Shown in pieces: positions 8,429 through 17,187 of a DNA stretch of 36,637 nt (positions within the stretch are counted from its first letter, which is position 1; each line of letters begins with the position of its first letter). Both the position numbers and the translations under genes were made by a program. The stretch is from Streptomyces sp. G-G2 (lineage in GTDB: Bacteria; Actinomycetota; Actinomycetes; Streptomycetales; Streptomycetaceae): contig NZ_JASISO010000063.1 in the NCBI RefSeq assembly GCF_030063135.1, positions 1 to 36,637 of the forward strand. The letters are read 5' to 3'. The notes under the pieces are model-generated. The model saw only the letters and a list, made by a program, of their open reading frames with translations. It was not told the origin of the DNA and did no database searches.

Positions 8429-8841
8429 GTTGGATCTCCAGTCGAACGGCCACGTCCGCCCCGAAGGGCGCTTGCGTTGTGCGATTCCCGCTGAGTGATA
8501 TCCGAGCAGGATATGACGGCACCCTAGTGATCTCCTTAAGTCTTGGAAGAATATGCCTCAGCCAAACGAGTGACGGGTGTTGCCCCTGCCAACGGGCATA
8601 CGGGTTCATGCAGAGGATCGTGCGCGGGACGGCCCCACGGCCCGCGCGGGGCGTGGCGCGGACGCGGCCGGAGGCGGACTGTCCGGGTCGCTGATAGGCT
8701 GGTACCCCGTGGACCGGTGGTCTGCCTGTGCGAATCAGGAACCCCGAAACCGCAGCTTCGACGCCCCCGGATACTCCCTCGCGGACCCGGGGAAGGCGTC
8801 GGACTCACTCACCTCGCGACCACGGGAGCCCCCTCTTGGCG
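8429..8841. other. Divergent intergenic region, GH15 / pyrG
   Basis: A 413-nt gap between divergent genes, with no convincing coding region. It holds a 17-bp palindrome (8498-8514), an AT-richer patch (about 8520-8560) suited to promoters, a GC stem GCGCGGG (8622-8628) with CCCGCGC (8641-8647), and a possible pyrG -10 box TAGGCT (8695-8700) without a good -35. The long leader before pyrG (about 140 nt from that -10) would leave room for transcript-level control, but no known pyrG attenuator was recognised. Confidence 0.6.
8498..8514. promoter_or_regulatory. Palindrome upstream of GH15 gene, possible operator
   Basis: ATATCC (8498-8503), 5-nt spacer GAGCA, then GGATAT (8509-8514). The AT-rich arms stand out in this DNA. 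It lies 70 nt before the GH15 start, where a repressor or activator site for a sugar hydrolase would fit. No regulator is assigned. Confidence 0.35.
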
Positions 8842-10491
<1,650 letters not shown>

Positions 10492-10535
10492 CGGCGCAGC
10501 GGGACGGTCGACCGCCCAGTGGTCGATAACGTAGG

Positions 10536-10564
10536 CAGCCGGGGCACGGATCGTGCCCCGGCTG
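10536..10564 (+). terminator. pyrG terminator
   Basis: Perfect 13-bp stem CAGCCGGGGCACG (10536-10548) and CGTGCCCCGGCTG (10552-10564) with a 3-nt loop, 44 nt past the pyrG stop, followed by TCGCGTTTCTC. It lies only 25 nt before the Nudix start, so that gene is read by leak-through or by a promoter inside this gap. Confidence 0.8.
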
Positions 10565-10589
10565 TCGCGTTTCTCGGGAGGGTACTGCC

Positions 10590-11216
10590 ATGGGCATCAC
10601 TGACGCGGGGGAGTCGTGGGAGGTCGTCGCCGGGCGCACCCCGTTCGAGGGCGCGAAGACGGCGGTCCGGTCCGACCAGGTCCGAATGCCGGACGGGGCC
10701 GTCGTGCGGCGCGACTACCAGGTGCACCCCGGGTCGGTGTGCGTGCTGGCGCTGGACGAGGAGGAGCGGGTGCTGGTGCTGCGCCAGTACCGGCACCCCG
10801 TGCGGCACCGGCTGTGGGAGCTGCCGGCCGGGCTGCTGGACGTGACCGCGGAGAACCCGCTGCACGCGGCGCAGCGGGAGCTGTACGAGGAGACCCACGT
10901 CAAGGCGGGGTCCTGGTCGGTGCTGGCCGACTTCTTCGCCTCGCCCGGCGGGTCGGACGAGGCGATCCGGATCTTCCTGGCGCGGGACCTGGCGGAGGCC
11001 GAGGGTGAGCGGTACGCCGTCTCCGACGAGGAGGCGGACATGGAGCTGGCGCGGGTGCCGCTGGGGGAGCTGGTGCGGGGGGTCCTGGCGGGAGAGCTGG
11101 GCAATCCCGGGCTGGTGACGGGGGTGCTGGCGCTGTCGGCCGCGATGGCGGGTGGCGGGCTGTCCGCCCTCCGCCCGGCCGACGCCCCGTGGCCCGCCCG
11201 GCCGTACGAGTCCTGA
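10590..11216 (+). CDS. Nudix hydrolase, ADP-ribose pyrophosphatase type
   Basis: 208 residues. Likely cleaves ADP-ribose to AMP and ribose 5-phosphate. It shows LRQYRHPVRHRLWELPAGLLDV, then a Nudix box of the ADPRase subgroup (Gly at GLLDVTAE, REL and EETH), and a SPGGSDEAIRIFLAR segment typical of the ADP-ribose class. The pyrG-Nudix order is conserved in actinobacteria. GGGAGG lies 10 nt before ATG 10590. The enzyme is functionally linked to the NAD/ADP-ribose operon at 20502-24050, since it would remove the free ADP-ribose that DraG releases. Confidence 0.9.
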   Translation: MGITDAGESWEVVAGRTPFEGAKTAVRSDQVRMPDGAVVRRDYQVHPGSVCVLALDEEERVLVLRQYRHPVRHRLWELPAGLLDVTAENPLHAAQRELYEETHVKAGSWSVLADFFASPGGSDEAIRIFLARDLAEAEGERYAVSDEEADMELARVPLGELVRGVLAGELGNPGLVTGVLALSAAMAGGGLSALRPADAPWPARPYES

Positions 11217-11546
11217 CCCCGGCCGGTGCCCGCGGGGCGCCACCGGGTCGACCCGAGCCCCGGCCCGCGGCTCGCGCCGCCGGGGGCAGCCCTTGGGGGC
11301 TCGGGCGGCCGGTGTGTTCCCGGGGCCGAGCCCGGTCCCGCGGCTCGTGGGGCCTCCAGCGGCGCCTCAAACGCCGGCGGGGCTGGAATGGCTTGCCGCC
11401 GGGGTCTGCGGTCCGGCGGCTCCGGGGAGGGGTGGTGTGACGATCCGCTGATCCGATTGGGGGATTTGTCCGCCGCGCTCCACCCGGATCGTCGCTCTGC
11501 GTGAACTACTCTCGGGATCCCCGAGGGCAGGGAGAGGAGCGGATCC
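11217..11546. other. Intergenic region with interspersed repeat
   Basis: A 330-nt gap with no gene recognised. The first half is GC-rich low-complexity sequence and includes one full copy of a 35-bp repeat (11352-11386). The last 100 nt are less GC-rich and should hold the promoter of the next gene; GGGAGAGGAG (about 11529-11538) is its ribosome-binding site. Confidence 0.6.
11352..11386 (+). repeat. 35-bp interspersed repeat, copy 1
   Basis: Begins GCCTCCAGCGGCGCCTCAAA and ends CGGCGGGGCTGG. It differs at two positions from the copy at 33229-33263, and from the inverted copy at 33329-33363 by two as well. All three lie between genes. Confidence 0.8.
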
Positions 11547-13511
11547 GTGACGGATTTCGTCGGGCGGAGGCGCGAGCTCAAGGAGCTGCGCGAGGACATC
11601 GCCAGGACCGGGCTCGACACCCTCTCCGGCCGTAAGGCAAAGGCGCCCCGAGCGCGGGTGCTGCTCGTCGCCGGGCGCCCCGGCTCCGGCCGCACCGCAC
11701 TGGCCGAGGCGTTCGTGCGGGAGATCGCCGACGACTACCCCGACGGGGTGCTCAGGGTGCGCCTCACCGCGCCCGGCGGGGAGACCGTCGCCACCGAGCG
11801 CGCGGTCCGCACCCTCCTGGAGGGCCTCGGCCGGACCACCCCGGCCGGAGCGGCCGAGGACGAGCTGAGTTCGGCCCTGCGCACCGCGCTGACCGGCCGC
11901 CGGATGATCCTGCTCGTCGACGACGCGGCCGACCCGCACCAGGTGGACGCGATGCTTCCGGACACCCCCGAGTGCCTCGTGCTGGTGACCGCCGAGGGTC
12001 CCCTCACCGGGATTCCGGATGTCCGCCCCTGCACCCTCGGCGGACTCGACACCCCCTCCGCCGTCGAGCTGCTGGCCCAGCGCATGGGATCCACCCGCGT
12101 CACGGCCGACCCCCGCGCCGCCGACGCGCTCGCCGAGGCCTGCGGGGGCCAGCCCGCCGCGCTGGCCCTGGCCGGGGGCTATCTGGCCGCCCATCCCAAG
12201 GCCGCCGTCGCCGACGTGGCCAAGCAGCTCCACGACATGCCCGCCAGTAACTCCGGCCCGCTGGCCCGCGCCTTCCGGCTGGTCTACGAGTCCCTGCCGC
12301 AGCCCGCCCAGCGGACCCTGCGGCTGCTTCCGCTCGCCCCCGCCGGGGTGGTCGACTCGCACACCGCGTCCGCCCTCGCGGGCTGCTCGGTCGCCGCGGC
12401 CCAGTCGACGCTGGAGGACTTCGCCGGGCTGGCGCTCGTACGCCCGGCGGCCGACGGGCAGTACCTGCTCCCCGGCTGCCTCGCCCCGCTGCTCCAGGCG
12501 CTCCTGGAGGCCAAGGAGCGCTCCGCGGAGGTCCAGCTGGCCCGGGCCAGGATGCTGGAGCGCACGGTCCGCCTGCTGCACTCCTGCCGGGCCATGGCGG
12601 AGGGTGACGAGGACGCCGTACGCGAGAAGCTCGACGGCCTGCCCCGCACCCTGCGTTTCCCGGACCGCCGGGCCGCCGCCCGCTGGCTGGACAGCAGGCT
12701 CCCCTCCCTGACCGCCGCCGCCGCGCTGGCGGTCGCCGACGGCGAGCTGGACACGCTGGCCCGCCGACTGGTCGCCGCTCTCGTCCGGGCCTTGGTCGAC
12801 CACCGCGGCACGGCCGCCGCCGCGCCCGAGCTGTACGGCCTGCACCGGCTCGTCCTGGACGTGGCCGAACGCCGCGAGCTGCACCGCGAGCGGGCCGCCG
12901 CCCTGCTGAACCTGGCCGACCTGGACGCCGAAACCGGACGTACGTACGAGGCGCTGGAGCGGTACCGGGCCGCGCTGCACGCCGGAAGGGCGGCGAACGA
13001 CCCGTACGCGACGGGCCGCGCGATGGAATCCGTAGGTGGCGCGTACCAGGAGCTGGGGGACTGGCACCGGGCCGCCGACTGGTTCGGTCGGGCGCTCTCC
13101 CAGGCGCTCGCGAGGGAAGAGCGAGCGGACGAGGCGAGGCTGTACGGGCGGCTCGGCAACGTGCACACCTACGCGGGCCGTTACGGGGACGCGCTGCGCA
13201 GCTGGCGGGCGGCCTCGGCGGGCTACCGGAAACTGGCCGATGTGCCGGGCCAGGCAAAGGCGTTGAGCGAGATGGCCCGGGTGCGCGAGTACGCCGGGCG
13301 GCCGGAGGAATCGCTGCACACCTGCCGCGAGGCGGTCGAGCTGGCGCGCAAGGCGGGCGACCTGCGCTTGCAGGCCGCGCTCCAGGTCCGGCTGGCCGAC
13401 ACGCTGGACCGGCTCGGCGACCCCGCCGCTGCCAGGCTGCACCGGGCCGCAGCCGACAGATTGCTGGGAGATGACCCCGCAGCCTGCGAAATCCGTAGTG
13501 GTTCCGACTAA
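11547..13511 (+). CDS. STAND-type NTPase with C-terminal TPRs, altered P-loop
   Basis: 654 residues, of the AfsR-like NB-ARC/STAND architecture but without a DNA-binding or catalytic effector domain. Seen: the FVGRRRELKEL opening typical of STAND proteins; P-loop GRPGSGRT (43-50), where Arg49 replaces the usual Lys; Walker B RMILLVDDAAD (about 117-127); a GGQPAALALAGGYLA segment like the GLPL motif; a helical winged-helix-like middle; and TPR-like helix pairs from about 430 to the end (for example YEALERYRAALHAG, WHRAADWFGRALSQA). Probably a cytosolic signalling scaffold; partner unknown. GTG 11547 is preceded by GGAGAGGAG. It lies between the Nudix gene and ald, where many actinobacteria have xerD. 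Confidence 0.8.
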   Translation: MTDFVGRRRELKELREDIARTGLDTLSGRKAKAPRARVLLVAGRPGSGRTALAEAFVREIADDYPDGVLRVRLTAPGGETVATERAVRTLLEGLGRTTPAGAAEDELSSALRTALTGRRMILLVDDAADPHQVDAMLPDTPECLVLVTAEGPLTGIPDVRPCTLGGLDTPSAVELLAQRMGSTRVTADPRAADALAEACGGQPAALALAGGYLAAHPKAAVADVAKQLHDMPASNSGPLARAFRLVYESLPQPAQRTLRLLPLAPAGVVDSHTASALAGCSVAAAQSTLEDFAGLALVRPAADGQYLLPGCLAPLLQALLEAKERSAEVQLARARMLERTVRLLHSCRAMAEGDEDAVREKLDGLPRTLRFPDRRAAARWLDSRLPSLTAAAALAVADGELDTLARRLVAALVRALVDHRGTAAAAPELYGLHRLVLDVAERRELHRERAAALLNLADLDAETGRTYEALERYRAALHAGRAANDPYATGRAMESVGGAYQELGDWHRAADWFGRALSQALAREERADEARLYGRLGNVHTYAGRYGDALRSWRAASAGYRKLADVPGQAKALSEMARVREYAGRPEESLHTCREAVELARKAGDLRLQAALQVRLADTLDRLGDPAAARLHRAAADRLLGDDPAACEIRSGSD

Positions 13512-13530
13512 GATTATTCGTTTGCAAGGC

Positions 13531-13558
13531 TAGACAGCGAGTCATCCTTCATTAGACT
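13531..13558 (+). promoter_or_regulatory. Candidate ald promoter
   Basis: TAGACA (13531-13536, five of six to TTGACA), a 16-nt spacer, and TAGACT (13553-13558). It gives a leader of about 100 nt before ald. Confidence 0.45.
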
Positions 13559-13663
13559 GGGTTCACCGCGGCATCCCGTGGTGCATCCCGTTGCGCGTTC
13601 TTGTGGGCGGGTATGTATGGAAGTACCCCGGTTAATCCCCTGAGCCAAGGACCGTGATCGACG

Positions 13664-14779
13664 ATGAAGGTCGGCATCCCCCGCGAGGTCAAGAACAACG
13701 AGTTCCGGGTCGCCATCACGCCCGCCGGCGTGCATGAGCTGGTCCGTAACGGCCACCAGGTCTTCGTCGAGCGGAACGCCGGTGTCGGCTCCTCGATCAC
13801 CGACGCCGAGTACGTCTCCGCGGGCGCCGAGATCCTCGGTACCGCGGACGAGGTCTGGGCCACGGCCGACCTGCTGCTGAAGGTCAAGGAGCCCATCGCG
13901 GAGGAGTACCACCGCCTCCGCAAGGACCAGACGCTCTTCACGTACCTGCACCTCGCGGCCTCCCGCGCGTGCACGGACGCGCTGCTGGAGTCCGGCACCA
14001 CCGCGATCGCGTACGAGACGGTCGAGCTGGCCAACCGCGCGCTCCCGCTGCTCGCCCCGATGTCCGAGGTCGCGGGCCGTCTGGCCCCGCAGGTCGGCGC
14101 CTACCACCTGATGCGCTCGGTCGGCGGCCGCGGCATCCTCCCGGGCGGCGTCCCCGGCACCCAGGCCGCGAAGGCCGTCGTCATCGGCGGCGGCGTCTCC
14201 GGCTGGAACGCCGCGCAGATCGCCATCGGCATGGGCTTCCACGTGACCCTGCTCGACCGCGACATCAACAAGCTGCGCGAGGCCGACAAGATCTTCGGGA
14301 CGAAGATCCAGACGATCGTCTCCAACGCCTACGAGCTGGAGAAGGCCGTCCTCGAGGCCGACCTCGTCATCGGCGCGGTGCTCATCCCGGGTGCGAAGGC
14401 CCCGAAGCTGGTCACCAACGAGCTGGTGTCCCGGATGAAGCCCGGAAGTGTCCTTGTCGACATTGCGATCGACCAGGGCGGCTGCTTCGAGGACTCCCGT
14501 CCGACCACCCACGCCGAGCCGACCTTCCCGGTCCACAACTCGGTCTTCTACTGCGTCGCCAACATGCCGGGCGCGGTCCCGAACACCTCCACCTACGCCC
14601 TCACCAACGCGACGATGCCGTACATCGTGTCGCTGGCGAACAACGGCTGGGTCGAGGCGCTGCGTCGCGACGCCGCGCTCGCGCTGGGTCTCAACACCCA
14701 TGACGGCCAGGTCGTTTACGGCCCCGTCGCCGAGGCCCACGGCCTGCCGACGCTTGAGCTGAGCACCCTGCTCGGCTGA
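13664..14779 (+). CDS. ald: Alanine dehydrogenase
   Basis: Reversible NAD-dependent deamination of L-alanine to pyruvate and ammonia. 371 residues, full length. The family's catalytic positions are present: Arg15 in NNEFRVAI, Lys75 in KVKEP, His96 in TYLHLA, and the Asp in VDIAIDQGGC (about 270). The Rossmann domain shows VVIGGGVSGWNAA followed by LLDRD, the acidic end that selects NAD over NADP. The start MKVGIPREVKNNEFR is conserved. It has its own candidate promoter (13531-13558) and a perfect terminator hairpin, so it is monocistronic. Streptomyces ald genes are usually induced by alanine or low oxygen; no Lrp/AldR site could be assigned. Confidence 0.97.
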   Translation: MKVGIPREVKNNEFRVAITPAGVHELVRNGHQVFVERNAGVGSSITDAEYVSAGAEILGTADEVWATADLLLKVKEPIAEEYHRLRKDQTLFTYLHLAASRACTDALLESGTTAIAYETVELANRALPLLAPMSEVAGRLAPQVGAYHLMRSVGGRGILPGGVPGTQAAKAVVIGGGVSGWNAAQIAIGMGFHVTLLDRDINKLREADKIFGTKIQTIVSNAYELEKAVLEADLVIGAVLIPGAKAPKLVTNELVSRMKPGSVLVDIAIDQGGCFEDSRPTTHAEPTFPVHNSVFYCVANMPGAVPNTSTYALTNATMPYIVSLANNGWVEALRRDAALALGLNTHDGQVVYGPVAEAHGLPTLELSTLLG

Positions 14780-14844
14780 TCCGACACGCGCGGTCGGCAT
14801 CGGTTGGCGGCTTCCCGTCAACGACTGACGTCAATCTCACGTAT

Positions 14845-14876
14845 CCGGCCGGACCTTGTCGCCAAGGTCCGGCCGG
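14845..14876 (+). terminator. ald terminator
   Basis: Perfect 14-bp stem CCGGCCGGACCTTG (14845-14858) with CAAGGTCCGGCCGG (14863-14876) and a 4-nt loop, 65 nt past the ald stop. Confidence 0.85.
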
Positions 14877-15138
14877 AGGCGTATCGCGGGTCGCCGGGAT
14901 GCCGCTCAACTCGCCTCGAACGTAACCCTTTAACCGTTTCGCGCACCTGTGAAACTTCGCAGCGACAGCCCGCACGCCCTTGACAGAGTGTTGTTCGGTT
15001 GCCGACACAACGCGGCGGGTCCGGCGGATTGTGTTGCTGCGGAGCGGTGACACGCCATAGAGTCGCCAACCGTCGGCATGGTGCCACGCTGACGTATCGA
15101 TAAGTGTCCTGGTCACGTCCAAGGAGGTAAGACGACTT
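14877..15138 (+). promoter_or_regulatory. parA upstream region with promoter 15034-15063 and strong RBS
   Basis: Candidate promoter TTGCTG (15034-15039), an 18-nt spacer, and TAGAGT (15058-15063). An upstream TTGACA (14980-14985) has no -10 partner. ACACAA and TTGTGT (about 15005 and 15029) form a spaced inverted repeat overlapping the -35 side. AAGGAGGT (15121-15128) is an ideal ribosome-binding site, 10 nt before GTG 15139, and fixes the parA start. Confidence 0.45.
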
Positions 15139-16299
15139 GTGAATGAGTCGACATTTGCTCCTGGAGGTGGTCACGCGGGGATGCCGGCGCGGGCCCAGGG
15201 TCCGGTCGGACTCGAAGCGGTCGGCTCCGTCGCGGTACGCACCTTCGCAAACCACCAGCACCTGACGACGCCCCAAAAGAGCATGGACGGCCTAGACGTG
15301 AACTCCAGGGCCGGCGACCTGAGCGGCGAAAAGCCCACTGGTTTCGCCGACTATGACGTGGTGCCCGAAGGGCACTTCTACGACCCCGACGCCGAGTACG
15401 AGCCCGACCCCGAGTACGCGGCCACCCTCGCGCCCGACGCTGCCCGTCAGCGCCGGGAGCGGATCGGCCCGACCGGACGGCCGCTGCCGTACTTCCCGAT
15501 CCCGGGCCCGCTGACCGACCACGGTCCGGCGAAGATCATCGCGATGTGCAACCAGAAGGGCGGCGTGGGCAAGACCACGTCGACCATCAACCTGGGTGCC
15601 GCGCTCGCCGAGTACGGGCGCCGCGTGCTGCTCGTCGACTTCGACCCGCAGGGCGCGCTGTCCGTGGGTCTCGGCGTGAACCCGATGGAACTCGACCTGA
15701 CGGTCTACAACCTGCTCATGGAGCGGGGCATGTCGGCCGACGATGTGCTGCTCAAGACGGCGGTCCCGAACATGGACCTGCTGCCGAGCAACATCGACCT
15801 GTCCGCCGCCGAAGTGCAGTTGGTCAGTGAGGTCGCGCGCGAGTCGACGCTCCAGCGGGCGCTGAAGCCGCTGATGGCCGACTACGACTACATCGTGATC
15901 GACTGTCAGCCCTCGCTCGGTCTGCTGACCGTGAACGCCCTGACGGCGGCTCACAAGGTCATCGTGCCGCTGGAGTGCGAGTTCTTCGCGCTGCGCGGGG
16001 TGGCGCTGCTGACCGAGACCATCGAGAAGGTCCAGGAGCGGCTCAACCCGGAGCTGGAGCTCGACGGCATCCTCGCCACGATGTACGACTCCCGTACGGT
16101 GCACAGCCGCGAGGTGCTGGCGCGCGTTGTCGAAGCCTTCGACGACCACGTCTACCACACGGTCATCGGCCGTACGGTGCGCTTCCCGGAGACCACGGTC
16201 GCCGGTGAGCCGATCACCACGTACGCCTCCAACTCCGTCGGCGCCGCCGCCTACCGCCAGCTGGCCAGGGAGGTGCTCGCCCGGTGTCCCGCCGAGTGA
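15139..16299 (+). CDS. ParA/Soj-like chromosome partitioning ATPase with long N-terminal extension
   Basis: 386 residues. The ATPase core (about 130-386) is a standard deviant-Walker protein: KGGVGKTT (140-147), LLVDFDPQG, YIVIDCQPSLGLLTVNAL and PLECEFFALRG. These proteins form dynamic ATP-bound dimers on DNA and move or position cargo. The first 130 residues are an added low-complexity, acidic tail, including EGHFYDPDAEYEPDPEYAA, not present in short ParA proteins. The GTG start is supported by AAGGAGGT at 15121-15128, so the extension is probably translated. It is distinct from the parAB pair near oriC, because no ParB-like gene follows; instead it overlaps an RHH-like gene and then scpAB. 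Confidence 0.9.
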   Translation: MNESTFAPGGGHAGMPARAQGPVGLEAVGSVAVRTFANHQHLTTPQKSMDGLDVNSRAGDLSGEKPTGFADYDVVPEGHFYDPDAEYEPDPEYAATLAPDAARQRRERIGPTGRPLPYFPIPGPLTDHGPAKIIAMCNQKGGVGKTTSTINLGAALAEYGRRVLLVDFDPQGALSVGLGVNPMELDLTVYNLLMERGMSADDVLLKTAVPNMDLLPSNIDLSAAEVQLVSEVARESTLQRALKPLMADYDYIVIDCQPSLGLLTVNALTAAHKVIVPLECEFFALRGVALLTETIEKVQERLNPELELDGILATMYDSRTVHSREVLARVVEAFDDHVYHTVIGRTVRFPETTVAGEPITTYASNSVGAAAYRQLAREVLARCPAE

Positions 16300-16796
16300 G
16301 TCTGCCCGGAGCCGACGAACTGTTCCGTACGACCGGGGGGATGGCCCTCCAGTCGTCCTCGCCGCGACGCCAGAGCGAGGACGCGGCCACGGCCGCGGGC
16401 GGTACGTCGGCCCGGTCGGAGCACACCGCCACCGCGCAGGACGCGGGGGCGGAGGGGCGCAGCCGGGAAGGCGAGCCCGTGGTGGGCGCTCCGCGCAGGC
16501 CGCAGGAAGGTTCAGTCAACGGCGCTTCCGCCAACGGGAGCGAGCCGCGGCGGGGCAAGGGCCGCGGGGCGAACCGGCGGCCGAGCGGGCGCGAGCGGCA
16601 CGACGAGAAGATCACGGTCTACGTCTCCGCCGAGGAGCTGATGGACCTGGAGCACGCCCGGCTGGTGCTGCGCGGCGAGCACGGGCTCGCGGTGGACCGC
16701 GGGCGGATCGTGCGCGAGGCGGTGGCGGTCGTCCTGGCCGACCTGGAGTCCCGCGGGGACGCGAGCATCCTGGTCCGCCGCCTCCGCGGCCGCTGA
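16284..16796 (+). CDS. Small basic protein with predicted ribbon-helix-helix C-terminus, possible ParA partner
   Basis: 170 residues, overlapping parA by 16 nt. N-terminus MSRRVSLPGADELFRTTGG (1-19), then a Ser/Ala/Gly/Arg-rich disordered stretch to about 106. The C-terminal part (107-157) has one strand, KITVYVSAE, and two helices, ELMDLEHARLVLRG and RGRIVREAVAVVLADL, which is the order of ribbon-helix-helix DNA-binding domains. RHH proteins with a flexible N-terminal tail are partners of ParA-type ATPases in several plasmid partition systems. A role as centromere-binding or adaptor partner of the overlapping ParA is inferred. The RHH assignment is from pattern only. Close homologues are, as I recall, listed as hypothetical. 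Confidence 0.72.
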   Translation: MSRRVSLPGADELFRTTGGMALQSSSPRRQSEDAATAAGGTSARSEHTATAQDAGAEGRSREGEPVVGAPRRPQEGSVNGASANGSEPRRGKGRGANRRPSGRERHDEKITVYVSAEELMDLEHARLVLRGEHGLAVDRGRIVREAVAVVLADLESRGDASILVRRLRGR

Positions 16797-16819
16797 GGCC
16801 CCGGCCCGCCCCGGCCCAC

Positions 16820-16841
16820 GCCGCCCCCTGTGCGGGGCGGC
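16820..16841 (+). terminator. Hairpin after the RHH-like gene
   Basis: GCCGCCCC (16820-16827) with GGGGCGGC (16834-16841), 6-nt loop, 23 nt after the stop. It may end or attenuate the parA transcript before scpA. Confidence 0.5.
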
Positions 16842-16880
16842 CGCCGTCCCACCGCCGGGTCCGCCGTCCCACCGCCGGGT
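16841..16880 (+). repeat. Perfect tandem repeat, 2 x 20 bp
   Basis: Positions 16841-16860 and 16861-16880 are identical (unit CCGCCGTCCCACCGCCGGGT), followed by a third partial start. It lies in the 296-nt gap before scpA, which otherwise holds GC-rich sequence and no convincing promoter. Confidence 0.85.
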
Positions 16881-17052
16881 CCGCCGACCCGGCGCCCGCA
16901 GGTCCCGCCCGGCGCGGCTCCGCCCGACCCGGCGTCTCCCGGGTCCGCCACCCGCCCCGGCCCGCTCAGGGGCCCCGGTGGCGCCCGGGCCCGCCGTACG
17001 CCCGCCCCGCTCGGGGCACGCCTGAGCGGTTCCGCCGGGTGGAGGCGGCAGC

Positions 17053-17187
17053 ATGGGGGTCACGCCCCCCGCTCCCGTACCTCTGGACCGCGATGCCTCC
17101 CTCGACCGCCGAGCCCGGCCGTCCCGCCCGCCGCAGCCTGGGCCGCGGACCCGGCCGCGCCGCACCCGAACCCGCCGCGGCCCCTGA
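17053..17187 (+). other. Possible 44-codon upstream ORF overlapping the scpA start
   Basis: ATG 17053 has GGAGG (17041-17045) 7 nt upstream and opens a 44-residue Pro/Arg-rich frame ending at TGA 17185-17187. It overlaps the proposed scpA start in another frame. Either it is a translated leader that couples to scpA, or it marks the true scpA start before a natural or sequencing frameshift. The peptide itself resembles nothing known to me. Confidence 0.3.

Noticed and set aside
8622..8647. pyrG attenuator hairpin
   Set aside because: The 7-bp stem with 12-nt loop is ordinary for this GC content and has no neighbouring features of known pyrG attenuation.
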